Assembly (NCBI GenBank): GCA_034336665.1
Contig: CM067592.1
Location: forward strand, 30,507,319 to 30,571,318
Direction: 5' to 3'
Source of the DNA: Luscinia megarhynchos
Taxonomy: Eukaryota; Chordata; Aves; Passeriformes; Turdidae
Length of the DNA stretch: 64,000 nucleotides
Shown here: piece by piece, positions 14,546-28,959 of the stretch
How the letters are laid out: every line of letters begins with the position of its first letter
Position numbering within the stretch: position 1 is the first letter of the stretch
Position numbers and translations under genes: made by a program
The notes under the pieces: model-generated
The model's input: the letters and a program-made list of their open reading frames with translations, nothing else
Told to the model about the DNA's origin: nothing
The model's database searches: none

Positions 14546-17500
14546 ATTTATATTTCTCTTATATATCCTCTCACACACCTGCCTACCAGCCTAAGTAATC
14601 CTACTCCTTTTAATCTCTTCTCTAAATGGACTGTGACTGTGTAATTTGTGCTATGGGAACAGAGGGAGAGGAGCAGGCAGTGCTTTTCTGACCAGGGCAG
14701 CTCTTGCTTTTCTCCCAACAGACTCAGAGGGCTAGAAAAAAAAAAAAAGCCAAAGAAACCTAGGGGGGAGGTGGTGGGGGATGAGAATCCTTCTTAGTGC
14801 CAGTCATGAGGTGCTTATGAACAGTTCTGGCTGTGAGTGTGTACTAAAAATAAAAGTAACACCAGATAACACTGATAGGACTGATAGGAACTCCGGGTGC
14901 ACAGAACACCTGAGCACCAGTTTCCACTCAAAAACAAATTAAGAGGACACACAAAAGTTTGCCAACTTGGAAGTGTTTTTCCAAAAGCAATCCCTTCTCT
15001 GGATCAATGTGTGTGATTGCATGTGCTCATCTGCTCATCCTCACCCATAAGTAGTCGAAAGAAGGAGTGCTTCTAATCTTATTCTAAGCACAGATAAGTA
15101 CATGGTCTTCATTAACAAGTTTTTAAAGCAGGGATAAACTTGGCCATTATGGTTAGTAACTTGACAGAAATGAAGAGCAAACTGACTTTATCTTTCAAAT
15201 ATATGCTTCTACTCACCCGGTTGTTAGTTCAAGTTTCAGATTAATCAGAGAAGGAAGCTCCTGAAGTACTCCTGAAAAACAGTCTTCCCTACAGGAATTC
15301 TTTCAGTCCTTTTTTGATGAGGGTTAACTGGCTTGTAGGCAGTTCAAAATCTTGTATTACATGCAGGTCTCACATGGAGGTCTCAAGCTTCTTGCAAAAT
15401 TGAATTCCTGAAGTCTGTTGTGTAATGCACTAGGACAGTTTCAAAGTACTCTTTCTCACATATACCTCAACTCAGCATGGGGCCATGTATAACACAGCTG
15501 GGCAGTGAAACAGTTGTAGTCACAGGACGTGACTAAGGAGCATTCAGATTTAAAGATACGTAGAAATATATGTAGATATACAGAAATACGTGGAATATTC
15601 TTGAACCTTTAATAGAAAAAATGCAGACAAAAACTCCCTTGTTCCCTTACCAAAACATTCCTGAAGTCAAAATAATTTAGTTCCTATAGAAATGTTCCTC
15701 AGTGCATTGCCTATATCAGAAAGTCAGTTTCTTAAGGATGTATTAATAATCAGAGAAGAGTGACATAAGTCTAAAGAGACGCAGAGATTTCTGAGGTAAT
15801 TTTATTGAAGTTACTGTGCAATTTTCTTTATAGATAGCAATAAAAATTATATTAATCAACACCTAAAATGATGGTCACTCAGCAGAACAAAAGGACAAAC
15901 CTTTAACTAGTTAACTTACACATGAGAAAACGTGTACCTATTTAGGTACGTTTAACTGCTTCAGATGTCTGCTAAAGACAGAAATCCCTCCCTAGACACT
16001 GCTTGAGAAGCTTTTAACTATGGAGGGAGGCTATGGCCCCTTGTTCAGATGTAGGTGTCTACACCACAGCAAACTGTCTCCACATAAATCCTCCCCGTGC
16101 ACTGCCGTGAATGAGTGAGAGCAATGTTTTTGTGCAACCTTGCAGCTGGTCTGCCTCTAAGAAAAATCATCAGGTGAAGCTCTAGGAGCTGTGGTGATGG
16201 CTATTATTAGACCATCACCATGGGCTTCACCATTGCATGCTGATTTACCGACATGTATTATTTTCAATTCTATCTCAAGAGTAAAATAAGCAAACCTGAG
16301 AGCTCCTGGAAAGTAAAGTCATAAATATCCCTTCATCAAAACATTCCTTCACCTCAGTTGTTTCAAACAAGACTTAGTATCTCTGTTTCAAGCAGTGGTT
16401 GTATTAAACTTACAATTTGAGACAGCCAAGCCCATTAACATTTCAAAGAAGAGGCATATATCAGCATCTTAAGTGCTATGAACTAAATCCTAGTTCATAA
16501 TGTTAGGCATTATTGTTATTCCAAGAGTGGCTTGGAGTAAAGTAGCAAAATATACTGTACTGCTGAAAAGCACATATATTGAAACTAGTTCTGACCCAAA
16601 TGTGAGGATCCAGCTTCCAGGTGAGGAACTGTAATTTCATAAAATTCTCTTTAAAAAGTTGCTTGTCATTGCCTGATAGCATCTCTTGTTGTTGGGTACC
16701 CACTATTCTTTGACCCTAGGATAGAAAGTATTCAACTTCTTAAAAGATGTGCTCTGATTTCAAATATGTTTTTAGATCTGACTATGACTGGCTGAGACAT
16801 TCTAAAGGCAAGAATGCTGTGGAACCTAATACTTTTCATTTAAACGTTAAATCAATGATGAAAGATTTCACACACTTCTCATCCAGCCATGGATTTGAGC
16901 TGTCTGGGAATTCTTATTGAAGCAGCATTTTTATCAAAAAGGCCAAATAATCCCAACCAAAATTTTCAACAGAAAATAAATAGTTTAAATAAAATCTTAA
17001 CCCAAAATAGAGGCCAAACATATTTTTCTAATTAAATAAGAAAAAGGGGGAAAGGGTGGACAAGAAAAGAAGCAGCTCAGTCTAGGGTATATCACCCGTG
17101 TGGGAAACCAAATTTACCACCTGCATTCTCCTTCAGATGAAAGGTATATCCTCTTAATTTAACTTTTTGTTCTAGCAGTTGAATTTCTTGGAGTGGGTCT
17201 CTGATTACAAATCATATGTTTCCAATAAAAGAATAATACTGAATTCATGGGCTATGTATCTGTTTATTTCAGGTATGGTAGAGCAGGGAATTTAGTCTTG
17301 TCCTATATTTTCCTAGATATGAGTGCAACATGCTGCTACATAACATAAGTTACTATCTACCCATCTGTGAGCCACGTTCTCTGTCTCTGCCTCCCACCTT
17401 CCCACTGTCTCCCTTTTCACTCCTAATGAGTAAATAAATACCAAGTGATCTGAAGTAGAAAATACTTGAAGCTTGGGAAATTTAGAGAGGAAAACCAAAT

Positions 17501-19567
17501 TAAAATCCACAACATGTGTAAAAGTACTAGCAAAATCTACAGCCTTTCTATAAAGTAAGCATTTCATAATTTTTAGCCTCTCTATTTTCCTGTGTCTCCT
17601 ACATATTCAGCTCAGACAAAACCAAAGATGGGGTATACATATGATAAGATCACCATCTCGGAAAGCTTTTGGAGCTTTCTGTTTTTCAGAACAAATGACC
17701 TTTGTGTTCAGTGTAAGACTTGGCATAAGAAGTCCGACGCTTCTTACTTGCAGATTCATCCACAGAACACTGACATTAAATTTTACTTAAATCAAAATTC
17801 CTATCTTGTACTTTTTGGACTACTTCAGGAACTCAGAGTTCCTATATCTCTTCTTCCTTAGCTGCTTCATGTATATATATACTTACATATTTATTTTTTC
17901 TTCATTAGGTAGGGAATCTTTCACAATTGCTGTTCTGTGTCCATTTATTAACAGTTAAGAAAGATGTTTTACAAAGACACTTTTCCTGCCTGGCAGGAAG
18001 ATTCACAGAAAAAAGCACAAAGCAGAAGTGCTAATGAATTTAGATTCAGCAATAGTGCCCAGATTTCTTGGGGCATGCTCTTGTACTTCAGCCACGGACT
18101 ACATATGTACCACACACTGCAACACTGGGCAGAGGGATATCCTCCACAAAAGTTAGATTAAGAAATATTAGCATGAGAGACAGAGGTCATTATACTGATG
18201 CCTTCAAAATCTAGAAAAAAAACACATTTTCAAGACAATATTAATATAGGAAGTAATATAAAGGCAGCTGCTCAATTGGAGACCTCCATGTGCAAATATG
18301 GCAAAATGCACATATCATACAGAACTTCGAAAATTTTATAAGTTTTAAAAAATTAGGATATTTGACAATAGTGTCCAATTAGAAGAGCATTACTTAAGCA
18401 ACCCCCATTTTGGTTCTGCCCCTTTTGTAACCCCCATCCTCCCCGAATTTCTAGTCTCATATTTATTATTTCTAAGATACTCTGCAGTGCTTATAAACAC
18501 ATCTACAACTGATTAAGTAGGCTGGTGTGGAACTGCTCACAAGGCATAACTTGGAAGGAAAAATTAACCTACAGCAGTGCATGTTATTTAAGCTTGAGAA
18601 GCAGCAGCCTTGACAAGACAAAAACGTTTTCAGCATGTAGCCTGAACAGGTTTCACATTGCTGAGAAAATGTGCAGGCTACATTCTGAAAACATTTTCAG
18701 AAGTCTGCCAGAGGCAAGGCTGATTTAAATTTTGGATTAGGTCTCCAACCAAATAGGTGACATATTTACAGGTCCTGTAAGAACAGACAAAGTGTGTGAG
18801 GTATACACAAAACACTGCAGTGTAATACCACTACACTTGTCCAAATTAGATCTGCCACTACACACTGTAATATCTATAGTACTTTAATTTCAGTGACTAA
18901 CTAGGCTTTAGTTTGAAAATACACCACCAAACCAAGAACGCTTTGGTGCTACTGAAGAAATTGTACATCATAGGAATACTACACTACTGAACTGCAGCAC
19001 TTAATAATAATAAAAATAATGATAATAATGATAATAATAATAGTAATAGAACAGGGAAATCCTGAAAAAAAATTCTAAGCAAAGAAATAACTTCTAATAA
19101 TTTTCCTAATCTGATATTTAATATAGACATAATATCTGCTCACAAAGCTTTGAGTTACCATCCTGATATAGGGAAGAGAAGCATTGCATATCTGGATTAA
19201 GGCCTTAAAATAGAAAGCATCTTAAAGTATATTTTCAACATAGCCTAAAGTATAGACAGTGAACTCTTGTTTGGTTTTTTTTTCCAAAGAAAGCAGTCAT
19301 ATAACCTAGGCATACTTTAATTATTAAGAAAACAGCTATACCAAATGCTAAAACACTGAGGGTCAATTGCATTTTAACTACAGCATATGCCTTCACTTTT
19401 TTTCCCCTTACCTAACTAGTTTATGTTTGTTAGTAATAGTACGGATGTAAGCATACACCATCTAGTTCTCTTTTAGCTTGAAATGAGCCTAATTTAAAAA
19501 AAAATCCTTGAAGTGTCTCTGCTATGCAGTGTATTAGTCACCCTATCTTTTACAGATTAAGCTCTTT
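14546..19567. other. Intergenic, no gene seen
   Basis: AT-rich sequence. Notable only for a G-rich patch at 14762-14780 after a poly-A run, and the AAT microsatellite at 19002. No coding support. Confidence 0.6.
19002..19048. repeat. (AAT)n microsatellite
   Basis: About fourteen AAT/GAT/AGT trinucleotides with interruptions. Confidence 0.85.
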
Positions 19568-19845
19568 GGCATTATAGGAGAAATCATCTGCTGCATACTG
19601 GCATCACGCAAAAGCAGATTCATAAACTCTGCCCTTAATCTCTCTTTCAGTTTTCTTCCAATTAGAAACAATCTTTCTCTGATACTCTAATTAATACTTA
19701 CACATTAAAATATTAGGCATTATAGCAGAAATCATCTGTTATATTCTTCCATAAAGCAAAACTAGGTTTGTAAGCCCTTGCCCTTAATCTTTCTTTCAAT
19801 TTTCTTCCATTTAAAAAACATCTTTCCCCAATACTCTAATTAATG
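19568..19845. repeat. Diverged tandem duplication, two units about 148 bp apart
   Basis: Unit 1 (about 19568-19696) and unit 2 (about 19716-19845) share, in order and spacing, GGCATTATAG.AGAAATCATCTG, a GCCCTTAATCT.TCTTTCA block, TTTTCTTCCA and ACTCTAATTAAT. The offset is 148-149 bp from end to end, so it is a true direct duplication with later substitutions. Neither unit is a repeat family I know. It may have duplicated a regulatory element with homeodomain-type TAAT cores, which is inference. Confidence 0.85.
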
Positions 19846-19881
19846 CAAATGATATTCATGATTAGTTAGTATTATGCTAAT
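19843..19881. promoter_or_regulatory. Pair of POU octamer-like sites
   Basis: ATGCAAAT, the perfect POU octamer, is at 19843-19850, and ATGCTAAT, a one-base variant, is at 19874-19881. ATTAGT lies between them. They abut the end of the tandem duplication. Binding is inferred from sequence only; such 8-mers also occur by chance in AT-rich DNA. Confidence 0.3.
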
Positions 19882-22800
19882 CTGAGCCCCAAATTTCCCT
19901 AAATCTACATGGTGTTGTCTGAGTACCAGATTGCTTTGGGTTCCTAAGTAAAATTACATTAGCCTGCCAGCTGTACAAAACACCATGATAGAGTAGAAAT
20001 CCAAGCAAATCATCAAGATTACATTAGTTTTGTTTCTTAATGAACAACTGTTTGCATTAGGGATTACAGACAAATTATGATTTTCCTCTCTGTACCCAGG
20101 CAGCCAGGCATCTGTTGAGAAGTTTCATTTTTTTTCCTGGCTAAATAGATTGAGAAGAGCTAAGACAGGGAGATGAGTCTAATATTTCACGTAATTGAAT
20201 TTTTTCCATTACAAAGCAATCAGCACTCTGTGGCTCTCTGCTAACCTCGAATTCTCTCTTCCACTCCTGCCTGGAATGCAGGAGAAACCTGAGCAGCTTT
20301 TTTTTTCTTTTTTTTTCAGAAAGCCATCAATCACCCAGCTTCTCCTCTCTTCCTGCAGAAGCAGATTATGTACTTTATAGTCATACCTGCTTGCTGTTAC
20401 ACCTCGAGCCTGTTCCCCAAACTGTGCTGCCACAATTCCTGCTGCTCCGACACATAAACAGAAAAAAGTGGCAAAAGGTGGCAAAAAGTGTGTGGAAAAC
20501 AGAGCATGGGGCTCGTGCCTGTCTGAGTTAACAGCCCACACAGGGAAACTAAGCCAGGAAATTTGAGTGATAATGAACATGGTACCACCAAGACTGCCAA
20601 TCTGTAAAGCATAACAACGAAGCACAGCTCTGTGCACGTACACAGTTTAGCAGCCTGTTCCAGTTTGCCCCTGTTTTGTGCCAAACTCGTGTAACATGCT
20701 TGCTGTTACGTTCTGCTTGATTCAATTATGCTCCTAGTGTACAGGTTTACTCATTCTTCCGTGCCCTAATCTCGTCTCCAAAACTCACACTGTGACAGCT
20801 CACTATTGTTGGCAGAAATGTAGTACCCTGATAGGAAAAGAAAGGCTCTGATACATTCATCATTGTGTACCAAGACTTCCTGATTACAAGATACAAGCAG
20901 CAAGTTAATTGTGATCAAGGTGTGGGGCAATAAAAGGGTGGGTAAATCACCATCCTTATGACAACGCAAAATAGCAGCAAAATAATTCTGCACAATTTCT
21001 TTCCTCATATCAAAACCTATTTTAAAATTACAGCTCATTCTTGGCCTATACAGAGCATCAGATGTATAAAAATGTGTACTGAAGGGCACTGCCAGTGTTG
21101 TGGAATTTACTAAGAAATCTTACCTGAATATCTTCTAGAACACAACCTTCATTTCACTTCATGCAAATACCCTATTTAGTCAGTTTTAATTAAGTTTAGC
21201 AACAACATGTGAGGCAAAAAAAGTAAATTAAACTGACAATTACCTTTTCTATTTATAGTCAAAATACACAGTTCCTATTTTCTTCCATACTTTTTCAAGT
21301 TTCTTATTGCAAACTACTGCAGAAAAATACCACTTTAGATCTGATGTTATATGCTGTCAAAAGAAAACAAAAATACCTGCATATAAGCTGTACAACAAAT
21401 ATTATTAGGACTACCATGTTATGAAACTCATTTGAGAGTTTATGGAAAAATCTAGGGGAAAGATTTGGAAAAATTACTTTGTTAGGAAAGTGAAAGTCTG
21501 AAACAGGTGAGCTGCAATTCTGTCTTCACTGGGTGTTATTAGATGCAGCAGTTTAAATTGCAGCAGGATGAAATCAGGCGTTTTACTTGAGAAATTGCCT
21601 AAGAGACAATTCAAGTGTTTTCCCCTCCATGCTTGTCCCATATTGTACTTCTGTATGGATATTATTTAGCTGTTGACGATGTATGGAACATCAAAATAGT
21701 CACAAAAATTAATCAAGGAGGAGACAACCTTCTCATCAGACACCAGGAAACTTTTAATTACACATCAGTAGAATTTGGAATGTCGAGATTCACAAACACA
21801 GTATCAAAAATACCAGGGAGAATAGCATGTAAGTAAAAAAGAAGTAAATGCATTTTTCAGAGTTAAAGCCCTCTACAATTTCTGCTGTGGTAAAAGGCAT
21901 CAATAAGGCAATTAAATGGACCTGAATAATCAATATGCTATCAAGTGTAGACATTCTGTCAATTAATGATATATCAGTTTGTTTATTGATTTGTGAAAGA
22001 ACAATAAAATAATTATATTCTTCTCTATTACTTTTCAGTGAGATAAATTGAGATAATTCTAACTATGATACTAACTTTGGGTAAGACTTTTTAGTAATTC
22101 AGAACTTATCTGACATTGTTATTAATACATTCACACTGCACGCACTAAAGTAAGATTTTGCATCAATAATTTGGGCAGCAGCATTAATCACAGTTCAATT
22201 TTACCTGAGAAAGAAAAAAAAACTTCTCCCACAATTACTTCTCATTTAAGCTGGTCTCAGGTTTAAAAGAAACTCATGATGTTTTCCCCTCTGGAATAAT
22301 TTCCAGGTTTGTAACTAATTTCAATGAAAAGAACAGATTTTTATGACAAATCACAGCATGAAGTTGGAGCAAGATACACATCATTAACAGGATTAAAGTG
22401 AAAAGCTTGTTGGTGGGAATGAACTGAAACAGCTATTGAAGACTTCAATACTAATTCGAATTAAGCAATGACTGAGTTCAGATTCTGCCCTAAGAGTCCT
22501 AACCTGTCTCTCAAACTTGCTAATTATCAGTACCAGGAAGGAAAACTCTTGGGGTTTAGGATTTATTGTACCCTTGTAGCGCTGAGATTCAAGCCCAGGT
22601 GTAAAGTGAAAGCCAGTGCCTCTGCCGTGCTTGTTGGAGGGACAAATGGCAGCTTTGGGTCAGACCCATTTGGTACCTTCTCCTAACATTAAGTCTGGGA
22701 AAGTGCACTCAAAAATAAATTTGATTGGCAGGCTAAGAAACTTGCTAAGAAACCCGCTTATGTGGACCATATTCTCCTTTCTTAGCATGGCAGGGTTATG

Positions 22801-25800
22801 CTGCTCTAGCCAGCAAGATGGCAGTTCTGTGAAAGCAATGGCTAATGTAATAATAGACCACAGCAATATTGTGGCCAGCAGAAAACAAACCACCATCTCC
22901 CCCCAATATCCTCAAGGACTCCACTGAGCAACCCTTGATTTACAAACGCACGCAGGAACCGTGCTGTGGCTGGATGCTGAGGCAGTAAACCCTGCTTAAG
23001 AAACACCAGCGTGTCTGCAGAGATGCTCTGAGAGATTAAGACCCCATCAGATTTTCAGGATGGTGCAAAAAATCTCGGTGGCTTCTGAAACTATATGAAC
23101 TTTTACTGACAGATAGCACAATGATGCCTTCATGCATGGAATGAGCACAGTCAGATTTATCTGGTGAAAGAGTCTTGTTTAACATCCCTTAATGGGTGAT
23201 TTTTAAAGGTGTTAAAAAAGCTGAGTTTCTCAAAACATGTAAAAGGTAGTTAGAGCAAACAGACACAAGTCAGCCAGAGCAAATGGAATATGACTGGTTA
23301 AATGTGACAATTTGGCAGTGCCACAATAGGAAGATGAAGCATTTCAAGAATTTAACTGTTTTAGCTTAAAGACACAGTATTAAAGAATTCCGTTTCATCG
23401 TCTATTTGTTTTAAGGGAATTTCTCTCCTATATTGCATCCAATTCTCAAGATAATTGGTTTTGGTAACACCTTTATTTTACAGATTTCTTGCCCTAAATG
23501 AAAGATCACCTGACTTTATTGGTTCAAAGTTAGTATATGGAATAAATCAGAAGTCTTTATTATGTGGAATAAATTAAAACCTTCTGTCTCATTTTTTTGA
23601 GCACTGGAAAATTTACTTCTAGTCTAACCATCTAAGCACAACCTTTTCTTAACTTACAAAAAATTAAGTTCACTTCCACTGGAAGGTAATATTATTCTAT
23701 ATTCCCTAAGAAGCAAGTCACCATTTAAAATGAATGCTACATAGAAAATCTCCCCATTAGTGCTGAATATCTTTGAGAAACTGACATTCCACAATGACAA
23801 TCTGAGATAGGACATTTGGCATTGAACCTATGTTTAACAACATATATCTACCACTGCATACTACTGCAAGGACAGAAAAACTTTTTGATTACACTGAACA
23901 TTCAGAGGAACATTTTGATGACATTGCAAAGTACAGGATCTGTTAAAACATTGATGGTGTTGTTTTGTTTTGTTTTGAATTCTGAAAAACTGTAGTAAAA
24001 TTTTGACAGTCAATTGCATCACTGCATCACAGCAGGAAGTGTTAAAGTTGCTATTAGCAGTTCATGGAGAAAATCAAAGCTAGTTTCTAACCCTATAGGG
24101 CTCAAAGTTCGAAATAACTGGTTTGACTTTTCCCAGCGAAGCTCTTTTTCAAACTCTATTTGCTTGATGTTATAATCTCAGTGCCAGTCATAGCTAACAC
24201 CTAGCCACCTCTTATTCTCAGTTACTAAAGGAATTACCTACTCTTTTTTTTCCCTATGAGTAACTTCTGTTTCTAAATTAAATTGAAACTATAAATTGCA
24301 GAAAGCTTCACCTGTCTTTTATCTAGCTCTTCCATTTCCCTCCTTATTTTGTTTCATTCAAGATTGTAATTCTATTGTCTTACACTAGGATTCTGAAAAT
24401 ATATCTTAAAGAGTAAATGTGTTTTGACAGAATTTCCAGTGTATTAGTATCAAAGCATAGCAAAAATCAGCTTTATTTCTTCATGATTTGGATTCAATCA
24501 TCATCAACATTGGAGACCATAAATTCCAGCTAGAAAACAACCTGTTTTTTCACATAATTTTTCTTTTTTTTTTTTTTTTTTTTTTTAATGGAGCAAAGAA
24601 ATCAAATATCAGGGAGGAAAAAAACAAAGTGAAAAAATCAAGTGATAACTCCAGAACAGAAAAAGCAACTTTATTGTGAGTTGCACAGAATTTCTGTAGG
24701 TCCTACAAAAGATTCAGGTACAGCAAGGTGCCATAGCTTAGTTGGAACACACATTTCTTCAGCCATAATATGTGTTCAGAGAAGTTACACAGGAAAACTA
24801 TCATTTAATAGCTACATGAAACACCAATGTTAATTACATCTTGAATACTACAGTTGTGTAAATCGCAAACACATTATTGAAAGTACAAATGCATTTTACA
24901 TGCTGCAGAGAGATGCTTTGCAATTACACAGTTGCCTTCTGACTTTAGTGAACTTTGGATTCTGCCTTAAGGCAACACTGTGCACACACACTTAGATACA
25001 CAGTCACAAGCACACCTTCACACAAACTGATGTTCAGAGGACTGCTGACATACAGTTCCCACCGTAAGAAAGCTATTAACATTGCCACAGTGAGCACTAT
25101 CAGATTCCCAGAGTAAAGTCCTGGATAAAAGCAGGAAGCACAAGCAGAAAGAGTTGCTTTGCTGAGAAGGTGCTGCAAGAAACATCCCACAGTAGCAAGT
25201 CTAACTGGAAACACATTCATAACTTATCTAAAGACAGAGAGGAGCTAGACAAATAGGTGCTTGTCAGTAAGCACAAATATATTTTTCTTGATTAAAGGGA
25301 CACATTTTCTAAAAATCAGCAATGAAGGAGTATTGAAAGTGATCAACACCTTAATTCTGTATTAGTGCATGCTGTTAGTATGTGTCTAATATATGTGCAC
25401 TACATCTGATCTTGATGAAGATCATTCCCCCAATCCATAATAAAAAAGATTAAACAACAGAGATGAACATGCATTCAGTATTTACAGTTCTCCATACAGA
25501 CCTTTCTGGTTTTAAATAAATTTATTCTGAGGTGTCCAATTATACAGAGTACCTGAGCCAAATATTTTTTATAGACAGAAATGCAGTGGTTCTGAACAAG
25601 ATCTAAGAACTGTATACTTATAGGGTCTCATAAGCCTAAGAAATATATCTTCAAAAAGGTATCTTGTGTCTCATCATTCAGAATAACCATTAGATAGTCA
25701 GTAAATGATCTTGCAGTACATTATGTATGCTGTTGGTACTTTCAGGTAAAGAAAACTGAACAACAGCTGATGGATATAACCTTATATCTTTTTACCCACT

Positions 25801-28800
25801 CCTCCCCCCCTGAAATTTATAGAATTAAGATATGGTGTTCTAGGTGCATGAATAAGCACAGCATGTTCAATATGTCCACAGTTATACTGACATTTGTTTC
25901 TAAATCATTTAATTAAAAGTCATTATTGAGAACAAAGGATTCATTAACAAGCTGTACATCTGAACAACTGATGGAGTTGTTGTGTTATGAATATCATTTT
26001 AATCCAAATTAGAAAACTGCACAGATGTGCTGCTGCAAAATATTGACATACTGCAACTCCCCTGGAATGTGATTAACATTTGTGTTAAACCAAAAAGTAC
26101 ATTAAAACCTGGATTTACTAATAAATTTAGGATTGGAATAATTCTTTTAAATGCTGAAATGTAGCATCTAAATTGTTATTCTTTTAACCTCTACTTGGGA
26201 TTATATGCCCGATTAATACAGCCCTAATATGACGTGATAAACTTTGTAGTAACAGGCATTTTATTCCAAAATTTTGTTAGGATGTTTCTGATCACCAGAT
26301 CAAGCCATTAAGCATAACAAAATGAGCAGTATTTAAAATAGATCAGAAGTTGTCCATTGTCTCTGGATTGTTCTTTTAAAAATCTGTGATTTCAATACTT
26401 TTTTCCCAAGAGTTTGAATAGACAGTTTTTCATTATCTCTACTGCAGATGCATGTAAATTCGTGCATAAAAATAGGATTTTGAGATTAGGAAGAAGAGAT
26501 TTTCTTTAGAATATGTATGTTCCCTCTATAGAATTGAAAATGATCTGCAAACCAGAGACATCGATTCAGACTTAGGCACAGAATCAACAAAATAGCTTTC
26601 AATATATGGCTTAGATGTAAATATTTGGAATTTTTTCCTACAAGAAAAACCCAACAGATTATTAGCAATGCCACAAAGTTTTGTAAATAGCAACTTAGAC
26701 TTTAATTTTGAGATCTGTAAAGTGATGAATTATTAAATTTGTGAAGTCAATCACAAAACATAATTATGACTATAATCCCAAACTAGCCATTTGAAAAAAA
26801 TATCTAGTGTTTCTAAGGGTATCGTTCTCTCAATCATCCTCATCAGCATTCTTCCTCACTTTGTAAATGGATATTTTACAGGAAAAAAAGTTTCTAGATT
26901 ATTTCCCAGCTGTACTGAACAGCACTTGATAAACAGGTTCTGCCTCTTCACGCTCCTTCCCTCACCACAAGGTTAAATGCAAAAGTATGACACACAACTA
27001 AGATGGTCATATTTACACAGTCTGAATGAAAGTGATAATCAGTTAACAGTTTTCTATATATTCAGTTATTTAATACATTAAAAGTTTACTTTTTTTTGCA
27101 TTTGGCTCTTTGTTGCATTCTCAGTAAAACTTTTGCCTCTTGTGTTCTAGTAAAGATGTCTGGGTTCAGGAGAACACAGATGGAGAATATGTAATTTGTG
27201 TTTGTTTGTTTGTTCCCTGACAAACCACATGTTGTTATTGTAGCCAAATAAAAGAATATTAAGGAAATTAACAGTAAGTTAGGAAACAAAAAGCACCCTA
27301 AAAACTTAAAAATCATTCCACTTAATTTGAAGAGAAAGAATCTTGTCTTTCTTCATGAGACTAGTTCAGTGTAATTACTTTAAAATTATCAAAACCCAAT
27401 ATTCTAGGTTTACTCAAATGGAGTTTGATACTTATATGTTGCAAAATAGTTACAGACAGCATATGTATAATAAAACCCCGCTAAGTTTATAATGATGCCT
27501 GTCATAATAGCATTTGTTGTTCCCCATAAGGCATTACAATTGCATGTTTATAATCATTCAAGAAAAGCAGAAGCATAAAGATTAAGAAGTCTGCCTTGTT
27601 TTTTTCATTCAGAAGTCTTCATATTTTATTTATACTGCATAATTTGGATAGAAATTTACTGTAAATTATTATATTATAAATTCTGTGATAATATTTTGCA
27701 CACTGTGGCATTGCAGTATGAGGTTTTTCTTTTCTGAGAGGAAGCAATTAGTATTGTACATGGGTTTGCCTTAGATTTTACAGATGAAAAGTTAGATTAT
27801 AAGTTAGAAATATGACGCAGAATAGAATGCAGAGCTAAAACATCATTGGATTTTTACCCACACAGCACAGTCAAGCATTCTTAAGACAACGAACACTTAT
27901 ATTACATGTATTTACAGATTAACGTTCAGGATAAAATGCTGCAGTGAAAGTATTGATTTTCTTTTCCCTTTGGAAGCAATGTCATCTCACTGAAAGCTAT
28001 CCTTATTGAACACTATATTAAACTTCAGATGTGCTTCTTAATAAAAGCAAGCCTTCTTACATGCAGTATTAAGGAAATACACTATGCAAACATTTCAGAG
28101 TGCCTATGACTAAACTACTGTTAGTCACTTTAACAGCTCTTCTGAATAATGTTCAAAATTAAAAGAAGAAAATCTGATTAAAGAGCTAAACAAGAAATAA
28201 GAAACTAAACATGAATCAAAAGATGATATTTAGCAGCGTAACCCCTAGAAAAATAGCAGGTTAACAAAACAGCTTTTTATAATCTACATTCTACCATTCT
28301 TTTTAAAGTTACCCCAGTAGTTCAACAAGTAGCAAAGACAGAATAATTCTTCTTCCCTGTATTCAGAAACTACAAAAACAATCACAAGTAATAAGCATAA
28401 TTTAAATTAAATACTCCCTTCAGGTTTGATGCCCTCACTGAAGGCACGTATGAACATCCACCTTTGGAAAGATAACGAAGTCCTTGCAAAGCAGTGTAGG
28501 AAGGCAGATATAATCAGAAACCTGCCTTCTGTCCAGGAACTGGGATGTGCTCTCCACTGGTGCTCCCCAGACCCACTGCCCAAGAATAAAGTGCCTATTG
28601 TCTCAGCACTGTACTAATTGTAAAAACACAGTGCCTGCAGTAAGCATTATAATTATCCAGACAAACCAGCAAAGGCAATCAATGAAGGAATGAAAAGGAT
28701 AAAAATACGCCACCAGACAAACAACCCAAGAATGAAATTAATATTCATAGTGGAATGCAAGCCAGCCGAATGTCCCTTTCATGGCATGGCTATTGCATAC

Positions 28801-28959
28801 AAGAGACTATTGTCCACAAGCAAAAAAATCCGTATGTGGAGAAAATTTCATGCAGTTCTGCTGAGGAGAAAAGCTTTTCATTCCCAAAACACTTTCTCCT
28901 GGTCCCACAGTTTTGATTAAGTAAAGTTTTGGGCTCCTTTGCCTGGTAACATTAAAAAA
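19882..28959. other. Intergenic, AT-rich, no gene seen
   Basis: Long complex AT-rich DNA with almost no recognisable transposon sequence. That scarcity is itself typical of regulatory deserts beside developmental transcription factor genes. Contains the poly-T run at 24564. A stop-poor stretch at 20209-20684 is open in two minus-strand frames but resembles no protein I know. Confidence 0.55.
24564..24586. repeat. Poly-T run of 23
   Basis: 23 uninterrupted T residues. In the reverse direction this could be a poly-A tail, but no gene or LINE body is recognised beside it. Confidence 0.9.

Noticed and set aside
14762..14780. G-rich run as a possible quadruplex
   Set aside because: Fewer than four clear runs of three or more G; does not meet the usual pattern.
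20209..20684. Two overlapping minus-strand open frames (144 and 95 codons), one ending near a GTATGA donor-like site
   Set aside because: Neither peptide is recognisable. Simultaneous openness of two frames points to stop-poor composition, and there is no matching acceptor or partner exon.
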